A DNA stretch of 64,000 bases from Clostridiales bacterium (GTDB taxonomy: Bacteria > Bacillota > Clostridia > Oscillospirales > Oscillospiraceae), in NCBI GenBank assembly GCA_029008095.1, contig JAQXJB010000052.1, positions 209,238 to 273,237 of the forward strand, given 5' to 3'. The position numbers and the translations under genes were made by a program. Below, in pieces: positions 19,093-32,532 of the stretch. Positions within the stretch are counted from its first letter, which is position 1. Every line of letters starts with the position of its first letter. The notes beneath the pieces are model-generated. The model was not told where the DNA came from, made no database searches, and saw only the letters and a list, made by a program, of their open reading frames with translations.

Positions 19093-19859
19093 TTTCCAAG
19101 ATAGGCCTCGATGACCTCGGGGTTATTGGCTATCTCCTCCGGCAGGCCTCTGGCGATTGTCTGCCCGAAGCTGATGACCTGGATGCGCTCACATATATTC
19201 ATAACGAGGCTCATATCGTGCTCAATGAGCAGGATGGCCACGCCGAAACGGTCGCGGATAATATTGATGCACTCCAGAAGCTCCGCTGTCTCGGTAGGGT
19301 TCATACCCGCGGCGGGCTCATCCAGGAGAAGGACCTTCATATCTGTTGCCAGAGCGCGGGCTATCTCCAGCTTTCTCTGCTCGCCATAGGGCAGCGCGGA
19401 AGCAAGATAGTTCGCCTTGTTTTCCAGATGGAAAATGGAAAGCAGATTCATCGCCTTTTCGGTTATCTCCTTCTCGGTCTTCCAATAGGAAGGAGTGCGG
19501 AAAAAGGCGGCTCCCATGCGGTACTTTATATCCTTGCCGAAGGCGACCTTGACGTTGTCAATGACGCTCATCTGGTGGAAAAGACGGATATTCTGGAAGG
19601 TACGGGCGATGCCGGCGGCAACGAACTGATGGGTCTTTTTGCCGTTCATTTTCTCGCCGTCCAGATATATCTCACCCTCAGTGGGCTGATACACGCCTGT
19701 GAGCAGGTTGAAAACCGTTGTCTTGCCGGCTCCGTTGGGGCCGATGAGGCCGACCAACTCGCCCTCATATATCTCGATATTGAAATCGTACACGGCGCGA
19801 AGGCCGCCGAAGGTGATACCAAGTCGCTCAGTTTTGAGCACGGGCTTTCTTTCACTCAT
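19089..19859 (-). CDS. livG: Branched-chain amino acid ABC transporter ATP-binding protein
   Basis: GPNGAGKTTVFNLLTGVY, AGIARTFQNIRLF, LPYGEQRKLEIARAL. Confidence 0.93.
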   Translation of the reverse strand: MSERKPVLKTERLGITFGGLRAVYDFNIEIYEGELVGLIGPNGAGKTTVFNLLTGVYQPTEGEIYLDGEKMNGKKTHQFVAAGIARTFQNIRLFHQMSVIDNVKVAFGKDIKYRMGAAFFRTPSYWKTEKEITEKAMNLLSIFHLENKANYLASALPYGEQRKLEIARALATDMKVLLLDEPAAGMNPTETAELLECINIIRDRFGVAILLIEHDMSLVMNICERIQVISFGQTIARGLPEEIANNPEVIEAYLGK

Positions 19860-20994
19860 TACCGGCCACCTCCTCCGTCTTTTTCTTGCCGAATTTCTCT
19901 TTAAGGATAGCCGGCCATCTGGGAATACTTGTTACGAAATTGACCAGAGAAAATTCATATGTACCGAAAATTCCCTTGGGTCTGAATACTATTACGATAA
20001 TAAGGGCTATGGAGTAAACAAGCATGGGATAGGCAAATATCTGCTGGGCAAAATTCGGCAGAGCCTGGACCCACTTGCCGTTCTTGATGGTGTAGTTGAG
20101 CAGGAACATGCCCACCGCCGACACCGCGGAGCCGGTAAGGGAACCCATGCCGCCGACAACGACCATGACCACAATAAAGGTGGAGTTTAGAATAGAACTG
20201 CTGGTGAAGGAGAATGAGCCGGTGGTAAGAGAGCTGTTGCAGCAGGCGAAGATAGCGCCCGCAATACCGGAGAAAAATGCGCCCAGGGCGAAGGTGAGCA
20301 CCTTATAATAGGACACGTTCACGCCGGATGCTCCGGCAGCGATCTCGTTATCGCGAATGGCCTTGATAGTGCGGCCATACTTGGAGCGGATAAAGGTGAA
20401 CATAAGAGCCACACAGATAATCACAAGGAGTACCGGCAGCCAGAGATAATCGGTGAGCTGATGGAGGACAAAACCAAGTCCGTTCTGATATAGCGCAGAG
20501 GAAGCACTGCCGAGAGAAAGACCGTCCATGCCGCAGAAGGGCAGGTTATTGATAACGTTTACGATTATCATACCGAAGCCGAGGGTAATAATGGCCAGAT
20601 AGTCGCCCTTCAGTCTGAGGGCGGGAATGCCGACAATGAGGCCTACTATTGCCGAGAGTATGCCGGCGGCGACGATACAAATGACCAGCACGAGCATGAA
20701 CTCAGGGCCGCTCTTTTCCGTATAGAAGCCGGCGCGCTGGAAAGCCAGGGATATCAGGGCAGCGGAATATGCGCCGATGGCCATAAAACCGCAGTGTCCC
20801 AAAGAAAGCTGTCCCAAAAAGCCCAGCACGAGGTTGAGGGAACAGGCAAGAATGATGAAATAGCAGCACTGCCAGATCATCGTGGATACCTTGGGCTGCA
20901 TACCCAGCGAGCGGGCCATAACGGCAAAAACGACCAGAGCCACGCAGATGATAAAGTTGACGATATAGCCGGTAAGAGTTTTTTTATTTGTCAT
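19852..20994 (-). CDS. livM: Branched-chain amino acid ABC transporter permease
   Basis: Polytopic; LSLGHCGFMAIGAYSAA, LRLKGDYLAIITLGF. Confidence 0.93.
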   Translation of the reverse strand: MTNKKTLTGYIVNFIICVALVVFAVMARSLGMQPKVSTMIWQCCYFIILACSLNLVLGFLGQLSLGHCGFMAIGAYSAALISLAFQRAGFYTEKSGPEFMLVLVICIVAAGILSAIVGLIVGIPALRLKGDYLAIITLGFGMIIVNVINNLPFCGMDGLSLGSASSALYQNGLGFVLHQLTDYLWLPVLLVIICVALMFTFIRSKYGRTIKAIRDNEIAAGASGVNVSYYKVLTFALGAFFSGIAGAIFACCNSSLTTGSFSFTSSSILNSTFIVVMVVVGGMGSLTGSAVSAVGMFLLNYTIKNGKWVQALPNFAQQIFAYPMLVYSIALIIVIVFRPKGIFGTYEFSLVNFVTSIPRWPAILKEKFGKKKTEEVAGNE

Positions 20995-21887
20995 ACCTTT
21001 TCACCTACATTCTTTCCGAGTATGCCGGTGGGCTTAACGAGCAGGACGATGATAAGTATCAGGAAAACGAATGCGCTGGCCAGCGAGGAGCTGATATAGG
21101 CGGAGCTGAAGGAATAAACGATGCCTATAACGAAGCCGCCGAGCATAGCGCCGGGCAAAGAGCCGATACCGCCCAGAACCGCCGCGATGAACGCGTAAAG
21201 ACCAAGGGTGGAGCCCATAGTGTTTGTGACGGAGGGATACTGGGCAAGGTACATCAGTGCCGCCACACCTGCAAGACCCGCGCCGATTCCGAAGGTAGTG
21301 ATAATGGTACGGTTAACGTTGATGCCCATGAGGGTGGCTGCCTGTTTATCTTCCGAGACGGCGCGCATGGCGCGGCCGGTCTTAGATTTCTGAGTAAAGG
21401 TGAAGAGCAGGACCATAACAACTGCGCTGACAACTATGGTAATGATAGTGACATAGCTGAGAGAAGCGCCTGCGATGCTGATGCCCTCATTGCCGAAAAT
21501 GGAGTTGACAACTCTCGGGTTGGGGCCCATCGCCGGGATTGCCTGAGCAAGATTTTCAAGCACGAGGCTGACGGATATGGCCGTGATAAGGGCCGTCATA
21601 TTAGTGCCCTTCTTTCTTACCGGACGGTAAGCAATAAGCTCCGTAGCCATACCGATGACGGAGCAGATGACCACCGCGACAATAACAGCGAGCCAGCCTG
21701 GCATTCCCATTCTCTGAACGATGGGAACAACAAAGAAAAGGCTGTAGCCGCCAACCATGATAAAGTCGCCGTGGGCAAAGTTTATAAGCTTTATGATACC
21801 GTATACCATAGTATAGCCAAGGGCCACCAGGGCATAGATACTGCCGAGTCTTAAACCAGTAAATAAAGCGGTGAGAAATGCGCTCAC
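20991..21887 (-). CDS. livH: Branched-chain amino acid ABC transporter permease
   Basis: GLRLGSIYALVALGYTMVYGIIKLINFAHGDF. Confidence 0.94.
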   Translation of the reverse strand: MSAFLTALFTGLRLGSIYALVALGYTMVYGIIKLINFAHGDFIMVGGYSLFFVVPIVQRMGMPGWLAVIVAVVICSVIGMATELIAYRPVRKKGTNMTALITAISVSLVLENLAQAIPAMGPNPRVVNSIFGNEGISIAGASLSYVTIITIVVSAVVMVLLFTFTQKSKTGRAMRAVSEDKQAATLMGINVNRTIITTFGIGAGLAGVAALMYLAQYPSVTNTMGSTLGLYAFIAAVLGGIGSLPGAMLGGFVIGIVYSFSSAYISSSLASAFVFLILIIVLLVKPTGILGKNVGEKV

Positions 21888-22067
21888 AAGGTTCCCCCCT
21901 CTTGTAGTAACCGCTGATATACATCAGTGGTGCCTTGTGGTATTTGTGCGGCATATTTTTGAAACGAAATACATTATCCGCGATAAAGCGCCTTTTTCTG
22001 CCGCAAAATTACGCGCAATTCGCTCGTGACAATCTAATCAACCTAATCAACGGTATTAGCACATATT

Positions 22068-22095
22068 GGGAGGTATGGAAAAGCCCATACCTCCC
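22068..22095. promoter_or_regulatory. Intercistronic hairpin between liv substrate-binding gene and livH
   Basis: GGGAGGTATGG-AAAAGC-CCATACCTCCC; no U-tract in direction of liv transcription. Confidence 0.7.
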
Positions 22096-22137
22096 ATGTG
22101 TTTTTTATTTTGTGGGAGTTATATTGAACTCCTGTCA

Positions 22138-23361
22138 TCAACCGATGGAAACGGTATCACGGAGCTGAGTGGTAACGGAAGTACCATCGTTGGTGAACTC
22201 GATGATGGCAGCACCCTTATTGGGAGTACCGGTAGCATCGAGAGAGAAGGTGCCGGTAACACCGGTGTAAACAACAGTCTGATCATCAAGAGCAGCCTTT
22301 ACGGAAGCCGCATCAAAAGCGCCGGCCTTGGTGATAGCCTGAACCATCATGTAGGTAGCGTCATAAGCGAGAGCCGCGAAAGCAGTGGGAACTTCATTGT
22401 TGTAAGCAGCGCCATAAGCGGTAACGAAGTTCTTAACAACGTCGGAGGTATCGGCGGAGTCATAGTGATTGGTGAAGATTACATCGTAGAAGTACTCCTC
22501 AGTACCCTCGGAGATGCAGCCAAGAACGCCGTCATAACCGTCAGCGCCCATGATGATGCCGGTATAGCCTGCGCGGCGGGCGGAGGGAACAAGGTAGGGA
22601 CCTACGGTGCCGTAGTAGTAAGGAGCGAAAACGAAGTCTACGCCGGAATCAATAACAGACTGGAACTGGTTGGAGAAGTCGTTGGCCTCCATAGTATCGG
22701 TGGACTCGGCAACAACGATCTCAACGTTATTGGCTGCGCAGGCAGCGGAGAAGGAGTCATACAGACCCTTGGAATAGGTATCGGCGGCGCAGTATACAAC
22801 GCCGACCTTGGTGTAGCCCTGCTGAGCAGCGTAAGCAGCGGCGATAGCGCCCTGGTTGGAGTCAGCATAGCAGGAACGGAACACATAGTCGCTGGTGGTA
22901 GTAACAGCATCAGCGGTAGAGGTGGGGGTGATCATTACAACGCCTGCGGTGTTGGCAGGAGAAGTGATAGCACTGGAGCAGGAGGAGATAACAGAGCCGA
23001 TGATAAGCTCGATGCCGTTGCCGGTGAGTTCATTGAATGCGTTAAGGCACTCGGTGGGGTCGCCCTGGTCATCCTTCTGGGTAAGAGCAATGGTGTACTT
23101 GGTACCTGCGACGTCTATACCGCCAGCATTGTTGATCTCGTCAACGGCAAGCTTAATACCGTTTGCGACGGATACGCCGTAGGTGGATGCGGCGCCGGTA
23201 AGGCATCCGATAGCGCCGATGTTGATAACATTAGCGGTATTGGTGTTCTGCTGATTGTTTGTGCCTTTGTTGGCATTGTCATTGTTGTTACCATTAGAGC
23301 ACGCAGCAAGGGCAAAAACCATGCAAAGAGCAAGCACAAGTGCAAGAATTCTCTTTTTCAT
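22138..23361 (-). CDS. Branched-chain amino acid ABC transporter substrate-binding lipoprotein
   Basis: Lipobox FALAACSNG; periplasmic binding fold IGAIGCLTGAASTYG; upstream of livHMGF. Confidence 0.92.
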   Translation of the reverse strand: MKKRILALVLALCMVFALAACSNGNNNDNANKGTNNQQNTNTANVINIGAIGCLTGAASTYGVSVANGIKLAVDEINNAGGIDVAGTKYTIALTQKDDQGDPTECLNAFNELTGNGIELIIGSVISSCSSAITSPANTAGVVMITPTSTADAVTTTSDYVFRSCYADSNQGAIAAAYAAQQGYTKVGVVYCAADTYSKGLYDSFSAACAANNVEIVVAESTDTMEANDFSNQFQSVIDSGVDFVFAPYYYGTVGPYLVPSARRAGYTGIIMGADGYDGVLGCISEGTEEYFYDVIFTNHYDSADTSDVVKNFVTAYGAAYNNEVPTAFAALAYDATYMMVQAITKAGAFDAASVKAALDDQTVVYTGVTGTFSLDATGTPNKGAAIIEFTNDGTSVTTQLRDTVSIG

Positions 23362-23593
23362 AAATTTCTCTCCTTTTAAAATATGTAATCCAAATCAAAT
23401 CCGCCTACACTTCTTTGATTTAGATTAATGGTTGAATTATAGTATTGTTGTTTTGCTGTGTCAATGACTTTTTCCGTTCTTTTTGGTACAAAAAAACGTT
23501 TTTATCGCAATTCACAATTTTCCCTGGCTGTTTCGCCCCATGTTTCGGCGTTTTTTGTGCAATATCCTGCCCGGTAAAGCATCGCCACAACGC

Positions 23594-23625
23594 CGCAGGG
23601 AGCGCCGTCATAAGCGCTCCCTGCG
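23594..23625. other. 12-bp perfect inverted repeat
   Basis: CGCAGGGAGCGC-CGTCATAA-GCGCTCCCTGCG. Confidence 0.7.
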
Positions 23626-23665
23626 ATAATATGGTAATTTCATTCACTAAAGGCTGTTTCTTATA

Positions 23666-23702
23666 TATTGCCGGCATTGGCAAATACCACATACCGGCAA
23701 TA
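23666..23702. terminator. Hairpin downstream of V-ATPase operon (no clear U-tract)
   Basis: TATTGCCGGCAT...ATACCGGCAATA, 11/12 match. Confidence 0.5.
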
Positions 23703-23709
23703 CATCAAT

Positions 23710-24360
23710 TTATTCGTATCCGTGCGCTTCCTGAAGAATGGTATCCTTCACCTTCATGAGGCGGGTAATATTTCCGCGCTCATTTTCCTCAAGCTTCATG
23801 GTGATATACTTTATGGTCGCCTGCATCTCCGGTATCATTACATATTCCAGAGCGTTTACGCGGCGGCGGGTCTTCTCTATCTCCTGGGCAAGAAGCTGCA
23901 TGGTCTTCTCTACCCTCGCCAGCTCCAGCATATCGCTGAACGTCTGGGAAAGACTTCCGATCGCATCGTCCAGCTCACCGGATGTCATGGCATAGCCATA
24001 AGGATATATCTCAGAGGGGTCGTCGCTTCTGGTCTTGAAGCTGTACTCAGGCACTTCGACGCTCATCACGTTTTTCAGCTTCATATCCACTTCGACGCTC
24101 TGCTTTGGATACAGGAGAGCCTGCTCCAGCATCTCCGGGGACATAACCGCAGATGCCACTGACATGGCTGCCATCGCCTCTCCCAGGCCGGCCTCGACCT
24201 TCTGGCGCAGTTCCTTGTTCTGCTTGATTATCAGCATGAACTGGCGCATCAGTTCGTCGCGCTTATCCTTAAGAAGCTTATGGCCGCGGGTAGCAGTCTT
24301 CAGACGAGCCTTGGCGCGGTTGAGCTCCATTCTTGTAGGTTTTACATTTGTGGAAGCCAT
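23710..24360 (-). CDS. V-type ATP synthase subunit D
   Basis: MASTNVKPTRMELNRAKARLKTATRGHKLLKDKRDEL. Confidence 0.94.
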   Translation of the reverse strand: MASTNVKPTRMELNRAKARLKTATRGHKLLKDKRDELMRQFMLIIKQNKELRQKVEAGLGEAMAAMSVASAVMSPEMLEQALLYPKQSVEVDMKLKNVMSVEVPEYSFKTRSDDPSEIYPYGYAMTSGELDDAIGSLSQTFSDMLELARVEKTMQLLAQEIEKTRRRVNALEYVMIPEMQATIKYITMKLEENERGNITRLMKVKDTILQEAHGYE

Positions 24361-24380
24361 CTTTCCGCCTCCTTACTGTT

Positions 24381-25769
24381 TTATTCCGCTTCCGCGTCCT
24401 TCTTGGGCAGGTATTTTTCGATATGCTCGGTCTTGATACGCTTCAGCTCAGACTTGGGAAGGATGGACAGCAGTTCCCAGCCGATATCCAGAGTTTCCTG
24501 GATGCTGCGGTTCGTGTCCTGACCCTGTCCGATATATACCTTTTCAAACTCTTCCGCAAACTTCGCGTAGAGCTTATCGTTATCCGAGAGGGCGGCCTCG
24601 CCAAGAATGGTCATAAGCTCACGGGCGTCCTTACCGGCGGAATAAGCCGCAAACAGCTGGTTCATCGTGCCGGAATGGTCCTCTCTGGTCTTGCCCTCGC
24701 CGATACCCTTGTCCTTCAGACGGGAGAGAGACGAGGAAACATCGATGGGAGGCAGGACGTTGCGGTGATAGAGGTCGCGGGAAAGGATTATCTGTCCCTC
24801 GGTGATGTAACCGGTGAGGTCTGGGATGGGATGAGTGATATCGTCCTCGGGCATGGTAAGGATGGGTATCATGGTGATGGAGCCTTCCTTCCCTATCCGG
24901 CGGCCGGCGCGCTCATACATCGTGGCAAAGTCGGTATAGAGATATCCGGGATAGCCGCGTCTGCCGGGAACTTCCTTTCGAGCCGCGGAGATCTCACGCA
25001 GCGCCTCGGCGTAGTTGGTGATATCGGTGATGATAACAAGGACGTGCATACCCTTGTCAAATGCCAGATACTCGGCGGCGGTGAGAGCCATACGGGGAGT
25101 GGCGATACGCTCAACGGCTGGGTCGTTGGCGAGGTTGGTGAAGAGCACCGTTCTGTCGATAGCGCCCGTGCGCTTAAACTCCTGAACGAAGTATTCGGAC
25201 TCCTCGAAGGTGATACCCACGGCGGCGAAAACAACGGCGAAAGGAGAATCCGTGCCGAGAACTCTCGCCTGACGGGCTATCTGGGCAGCCAGGTTCGCGT
25301 GAGGCAGACCGGAGCCGGAGAAGATGGGCAGCTTCTGGCCTCTTACGAGGGTATTCAGACCGTCGATGGCGGAGATGCCTGTCTGGATGAACTCGGAGGG
25401 ATAGTTTCTTGCGGCAGGGTTCATGGGCAGGCCATTGATATCCATATACTTTTCAGGGAGTATATCGGGGCCGCCGTCAATGGGATTGCCCATGCCGTCA
25501 AAAACACGGCCGAGCATATCCTCGGAAACGCCCAGCTCAAGGCTGTGGCCCAGAAAGCGCACCTTGCTTTCGGCCAGGTTGATGCCGGTGGAGCTTTCAA
25601 AGAGCTGAACAACCGCCTTATCCTCGTTTACCTCGAGAACCTTGCAGCGTCTTTTTTCTCCATTGGGCAGCTCTATTTCGGCGAGCTCATCGTAAGCAAC
25701 GCCTTCTACGTTTCTGACGACCATAAGGGGGCCGTTGACTTCCTGTATGGTTTTATATTCCTTTATCAA
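24381..25769 (-). CDS. V-type ATP synthase subunit B
   Basis: [17 protein letters not shown]-ATPase B motifs; operon. Confidence 0.95.
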   Translation of the reverse strand: MIKEYKTIQEVNGPLMVVRNVEGVAYDELAEIELPNGEKRRCKVLEVNEDKAVVQLFESSTGINLAESKVRFLGHSLELGVSEDMLGRVFDGMGNPIDGGPDILPEKYMDINGLPMNPAARNYPSEFIQTGISAIDGLNTLVRGQKLPIFSGSGLPHANLAAQIARQARVLGTDSPFAVVFAAVGITFEESEYFVQEFKRTGAIDRTVLFTNLANDPAVERIATPRMALTAAEYLAFDKGMHVLVIITDITNYAEALREISAARKEVPGRRGYPGYLYTDFATMYERAGRRIGKEGSITMIPILTMPEDDITHPIPDLTGYITEGQIILSRDLYHRNVLPPIDVSSSLSRLKDKGIGEGKTREDHSGTMNQLFAAYSAGKDARELMTILGEAALSDNDKLYAKFAEEFEKVYIGQGQDTNRSIQETLDIGWELLSILPKSELKRIKTEHIEKYLPKKDAEAE

Positions 25770-27538
25770 TCCTGCTCGCCTCCCTCTGTTATCTTACTGA
25801 TCTGGTCGATCATATCCATGCCTATCTTATCGTATTCATCAAGATAGCACTCTATGGGCACGGTCTTGGCGCGGGCAATGCGCTCCTTGGCCTCGATTCT
25901 TATAAGCTTATTGAAATCGGCTCCGTCCTCAATAGCCTTGCGGCAGAGCGAGTCATATGTGAGGATGAGCTCCAGCATACGAGCCTGTCTGACATACTCG
26001 GAATAGTTATCCACATCCACGAAAGCGTTCTGCTGGAGGAAGTCCTCGCGGATCATCTTGGCTGTCTCAAGGGTAAGACGGTCGCCCGCGGACAGAGAAT
26101 CCTGACCGACCAGCTTGACTATCTCCTGCAGCTCAGACTCCTCGGTGAGCATGGTCATGGCCTTTTCGCGGTTCTCCATAAAGGTTTTTCCGAAATGCTT
26201 ATCATACCACGGACGGAGATTATCCAGATACAGAGAATAGCTGTTGAGCCAGTTTATGGCCGGGAAGTGGCGGGCATGGGCAAGGCTGGAATCGAGACCC
26301 CAGAACACCTTGACTATACGCATGGTAGCCTGGGAAACAGGCTCGGAGGTATCGCCGCCGGGAGGGGAAACGGCGCCGATGGCGGTAAGAGTACCGCGGC
26401 GCTCCTCATTGCTGCTCATGCACTCCACGCAGCCGGCTCTTTCATAGAACTGAGCCAGACGGGAACCAAGGTAAGCCGGATAACCGTCCTCACCGGGCAT
26501 CTCTTCAAGACGGCCGGACATCTCACGCAGAGCCTCGGCCCAGCGGGAAGTGGAGTCGGCTATGATGGCTACATCGTAGCCCATGTCGCGGTAATACTCC
26601 GCGATGGTGATTCCGGTATATATGGACGCCTCGCGAGCCGCAACGGGCATATCGGAGGTATTCGCTATAAGCACGGTTCTCTTCATCAGGGACTCGCCGG
26701 AGCGGGGGTCCTGCAGTTCCGGGAACTCCATGAGAACATCGGTCATCTCGTTGCCGCGCTCACCGCAGCCGATATATACCACAACGTCCACATCGGACCA
26801 CTTTGCAAGAGCATGCTGAACGACGGTCTTACCGCTTCCGAAGGGACCGGGTACTGCGGCTGTTCCGCCCTTGGCGATGGGGAACATGGTATCGATAACG
26901 CGCTGTCCGCTGCAAAGAGGCACATCGGGCAGGGTCTTGCTCTTATAGGGTCTGTTCTTACGAACCGGCCACTTCTGCATAAGAGTAAGCTCCTTGACCT
27001 CACCGGCAGCAGTTCTTATCTTAGCCACGGTATCGGTAACTGTATAGTTACCGCTATGGATCTCGATAAGCTCACCGGCTATGCCGTGGGGCACCATGAT
27101 GCGGTGCAGCAGAGCGCTGGTCTCCTGTACGGTGCCGATAACGTCACCGCCGGAGAGCATGCTGCCGACGGCTGCAGTGGCCTTGAACTCCCAGAGCTTC
27201 TTTCTGTCGAGAGCAGGCACATCCACGCCTCTGGCCAAGGTCTCGCCCACCAGAGCTCTTATGCTCTCAAGAGGGCGCTGAATACCGTCATATATATTTT
27301 CCAGAATACCGGGTCCAAGCTCAACGGAAAGAGGCGCGCCTGTGGTGACGACCTCCGCTCCGGGGCCAAGTCCCGAGGTTTCCTCGTAAACCTGTATGGA
27401 AGCGCTGTCTCCGGTCATGTTGAGTATTTCACCCTTGAGCCTCTGTTCGCCGACCAGGACGACGTCCGCCATATTGGCGTCAGCCATGCCCTCGGCAACA
27501 ACAAGCGGGCCGGAAACCTTGACAATTCTTCCGCTCAT
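25766..27538 (-). CDS. V-type ATP synthase subunit A (catalytic)
   Basis: Walker [13 protein letters not shown]; 590 aa. Confidence 0.95.
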   Translation of the reverse strand: MSGRIVKVSGPLVVAEGMADANMADVVLVGEQRLKGEILNMTGDSASIQVYEETSGLGPGAEVVTTGAPLSVELGPGILENIYDGIQRPLESIRALVGETLARGVDVPALDRKKLWEFKATAAVGSMLSGGDVIGTVQETSALLHRIMVPHGIAGELIEIHSGNYTVTDTVAKIRTAAGEVKELTLMQKWPVRKNRPYKSKTLPDVPLCSGQRVIDTMFPIAKGGTAAVPGPFGSGKTVVQHALAKWSDVDVVVYIGCGERGNEMTDVLMEFPELQDPRSGESLMKRTVLIANTSDMPVAAREASIYTGITIAEYYRDMGYDVAIIADSTSRWAEALREMSGRLEEMPGEDGYPAYLGSRLAQFYERAGCVECMSSNEERRGTLTAIGAVSPPGGDTSEPVSQATMRIVKVFWGLDSSLAHARHFPAINWLNSYSLYLDNLRPWYDKHFGKTFMENREKAMTMLTEESELQEIVKLVGQDSLSAGDRLTLETAKMIREDFLQQNAFVDVDNYSEYVRQARMLELILTYDSLCRKAIEDGADFNKLIRIEAKERIARAKTVPIECYLDEYDKIGMDMIDQISKITEGGEQD

Positions 27539-27619
27539 AAATTGACCAATCCTTTCTTTGCGGCAGCGGGAGACGAACCGATGCCTGTTTTTGCGGGCGT
27601 CAATACGCCGCAGGTTCTG

Positions 27620-27940
27620 TCACAGCACGCCTGAGCCGACCGCTCGCTCAACAGCCGACGTGAGCGCCGACATGCCGAGACCGAGAGTGCCGTTTTTAGA
27701 CGGGATGAGTATAATGGCGGGAGTGACCTCGTCCTTATGCTTGTTTATCTCGTCCATAATACCGCCTGCAAGCTCCTCCGTGATATATATTATCGCGTAT
27801 GTCTCCTTATCCTTTGCAAGGCGGCGAAGCAATGGTTTTGCTTCTTCACAGCTGTCTGCCGGAAACACGTCCAGCCCAAGGGCTTTGAAGCCGACGCTGC
27901 TGTCCTTATCGCCTATTACGGCGATCTTAAAGCCGTTCAT
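27620..27940 (-). CDS. V-type ATP synthase subunit F
   Basis: MNGFKIAVIGDKDSSVGFKALGLDVF. Confidence 0.9.
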   Translation of the reverse strand: MNGFKIAVIGDKDSSVGFKALGLDVFPADSCEEAKPLLRRLAKDKETYAIIYITEELAGGIMDEINKHKDEVTPAIILIPSKNGTLGLGMSALTSAVERAVGSGVL

Positions 27941-27944
27941 TCAA

Positions 27945-28136
27945 ATCCTCCATTCCACCGCGTGACAGCTCATATTGATCCCCCGTTCCTCCGCTATGAG
28001 CGGCACAAATCAGAAACGAAATGCTCTCACGGCAAAAAGGGTGTGGATCATAGCCATCCTCTGCGGCTGCCGCGAAGCGGCGAGCAAATGGGCTTTTAAT
28101 AAATACTATAGTGTGATTTTTTACACTATATTCCCT
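27945..28136 (-). repeat. Dispersed repeat copy 2, between V-ATPase subunit C and F genes
   Basis: TCCTCCATTCCACCGC ... GCACAAATCAGAAACGAAATGC ... TAGCCATCCTCTGCGGCTGCCGC ... AAATGGGCTTTTAATAAATACTATAGTGTGATTTTTTACACTAT. Confidence 0.85.
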
Positions 28137-29127
28137 CTCTAAGGCGCTGGCGGGTAAGCTCCGCCGGGATCCCGGCATACTGACCCGTCATGACAATGCG
28201 AATGGAATTTATCTCCGCCTCCACGGCACAGAGATATCCAATAAGAGGTTTCTCTCCGAAGGGCGCGAGCTTTGCGTCAGACATATAGGCGTTGAGAACC
28301 TCGTCACAGGTTTTCTCAAAGGAGGTTATCCTGCCGCCAGCGGCCGCGCTCTTTGCCTGCTCCACGGCAGGTGCAAGAGGCGTATTGCCGAAAAGCTCCA
28401 GTGTGGACTCAGGATTCGTAAGCGCGCTGAGGATGTATATGAGCTTGACGCTGCCTCCCTCTATCAGGGTGCGCTCTATGAAATCATCATCCTTTTTCAT
28501 TCTGAAGGCTCGCACAAGGCTCTTAAGATTGGCACAATCCACAGACAGAGCCGCGTAGCCCTCGAAAAACGGACTGCCCGACGCCTTCGCCTCGGCGACA
28601 AACTCAGCGTAGTAGGCCTTATCAAGGACAAAGTCGGCCAGCTGCGGGTCGCCTGTTCTCGCCAGAACGTCCGCCGCCTGAGCTATTCCGTCGCCAAGAG
28701 CCTTCGGCAGGCTTCCCAGCTTATTTTCAAGGAAGCACTCGCTGATAACAGCAGCCGGAACGCGGCCCGCGCCGGAAAGCATTTTCTCCGCGTCCGCTCC
28801 CACCGCCGCGGCCTTTACCAGCGCCTTGGCGTTGTGATAATCGTATTTGATTCTGAATGCATCAACAAGCGCGGCGTTGGGCGCAAGCGAGCCCATATCG
28901 CCAAACGCTTCGTCCCGCCGGGCTGAAAGCAGAGCCTCCAATTGTTCCGCTCCGCAGTTATCAGGTATCTTCCAGCCGGCGTCCTCAAGGACCTTCAGAG
29001 CTTCCTCGGGGGAACGCGCCTCGAGCATTCGCTCAATGCGGTCTTTGCCTATGATATTGCTTTCCCTGGCGTGTATATAAGCGGAAAGGTAGAGATAATC
29101 CGTATCCTTGATTTTCTTTGCCGCCAA
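28126..29127 (-). CDS. V-type ATPase subunit C
   Basis: KKIKDTDYLYLSAYIHARESNIIGKDRIERML; probable TTG start after GGGGG. Confidence 0.85.
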   Translation of the reverse strand: MAAKKIKDTDYLYLSAYIHARESNIIGKDRIERMLEARSPEEALKVLEDAGWKIPDNCGAEQLEALLSARRDEAFGDMGSLAPNAALVDAFRIKYDYHNAKALVKAAAVGADAEKMLSGAGRVPAAVISECFLENKLGSLPKALGDGIAQAADVLARTGDPQLADFVLDKAYYAEFVAEAKASGSPFFEGYAALSVDCANLKSLVRAFRMKKDDDFIERTLIEGGSVKLIYILSALTNPESTLELFGNTPLAPAVEQAKSAAAGGRITSFEKTCDEVLNAYMSDAKLAPFGEKPLIGYLCAVEAEINSIRIVMTGQYAGIPAELTRQRLREGI

Positions 29128-29146
29128 AATACATACCCCCTTTTTC

Positions 29147-29746
29147 TCATTCAAAAAGCAGCTTTGCCACCTCGGCGGCAAGCTCGTTTTTGCGAAGCTC
29201 CATGAGCGTTTTAACACTGCAATTGGTTTCTATCCTGCCGTCTGAAAGGATGAGACCGGCCTCGATGCTCCTGCTTTCATCGGCGAGAGTAAGCTTAGCC
29301 TTTCTTCCCTCCGATGCGAGTATTTCATTGGCCTCAGAGACTACCTTCGCACCGTACTTCTCCCGGTCGGCAGCGGAAAAGACCAGCTTTTCCTCGCCGC
29401 TGCCCGAAGCGCGGACGGCAAGAGAAACGAGAAATTTTTCATATTCAGCATCGGGAAGGGAAAGCAGCTTCTTCTCCGCCCCGGCAAAAGCTTCAGCCAC
29501 CATTTCCTGTTTCAGCTGCAGCATACGCTTTTTGGACTCGGTCTGGGCTGAGCCCTTGCGGAGCTCCACCCGGCGCTCAGCCTCCTGCTTTCCCTCGGCA
29601 ACTATCTTCCAATAAGCGGCGTCGGCCTGCTCCTTATAGCCGGCGAGTATCTCCTCGCACTTTGCCTTGGTCTCCTCGGCAGCGGCGGCTATCTCAAGTT
29701 GGGCGTCGCTTTTGATGCGCTCGGTAATTTTTTCGATTCCGTTCAT
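29147..29746 (-). CDS. V-type ATP synthase subunit E
   Basis: MNGIEKITERIKSDAQLEIAAAAEETKAKCEEI coiled coil; operon position. Confidence 0.88.
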   Translation of the reverse strand: MNGIEKITERIKSDAQLEIAAAAEETKAKCEEILAGYKEQADAAYWKIVAEGKQEAERRVELRKGSAQTESKKRMLQLKQEMVAEAFAGAEKKLLSLPDAEYEKFLVSLAVRASGSGEEKLVFSAADREKYGAKVVSEANEILASEGRKAKLTLADESRSIEAGLILSDGRIETNCSVKTLMELRKNELAAEVAKLLFE

Positions 29747-29760
29747 AAAATCATTCCCAA

Positions 29761-32217
<2,457 letters not shown>

Positions 32218-32218
<1 letters not shown>

Positions 32219-32532
32219 CAGCCGTTCACTATCCTTCCGACAATGTAATCAACAGCTTTGTCCAGCCGTTTTTCAACGCCGGTTCTGGTAACGGCGCGCT
32301 TATTCTCTGTGGAGCTCGCCAGTTCCGAAGCGGCGCGTTCGCCGGTTCTGTCAGCATCGGCAAGCATTTTTTCCACCTCTGCCTCCGCCTCCTTTTCGGC
32401 TTTGGCTATCAGCTCCAGACCTTCGGCTTCCGCATTGGCAAGCATCTTCCTGGCAATAGCCGCAGCCTCGGCCTTGGCGGCACGCATTGCTTCCTCAGTC
32501 CGGTTGATATCTCCAAAAATATCCAGAGACAT
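32218..32532 (-). CDS. V-type ATPase peripheral stalk subunit (G/H-like)
   Basis: Charged coiled coil AEAAAIARKMLANAEAEGLELIAKAEKEAEAEVEKML; first gene of operon. Confidence 0.75.

Noticed and set aside
24348-27634. Long plus-strand ORFs (499 aa, 479 aa) opposite V-ATPase A and B genes
   Set aside because: Antisense shadows of strongly conserved genes; no domain signature or separate RBS.
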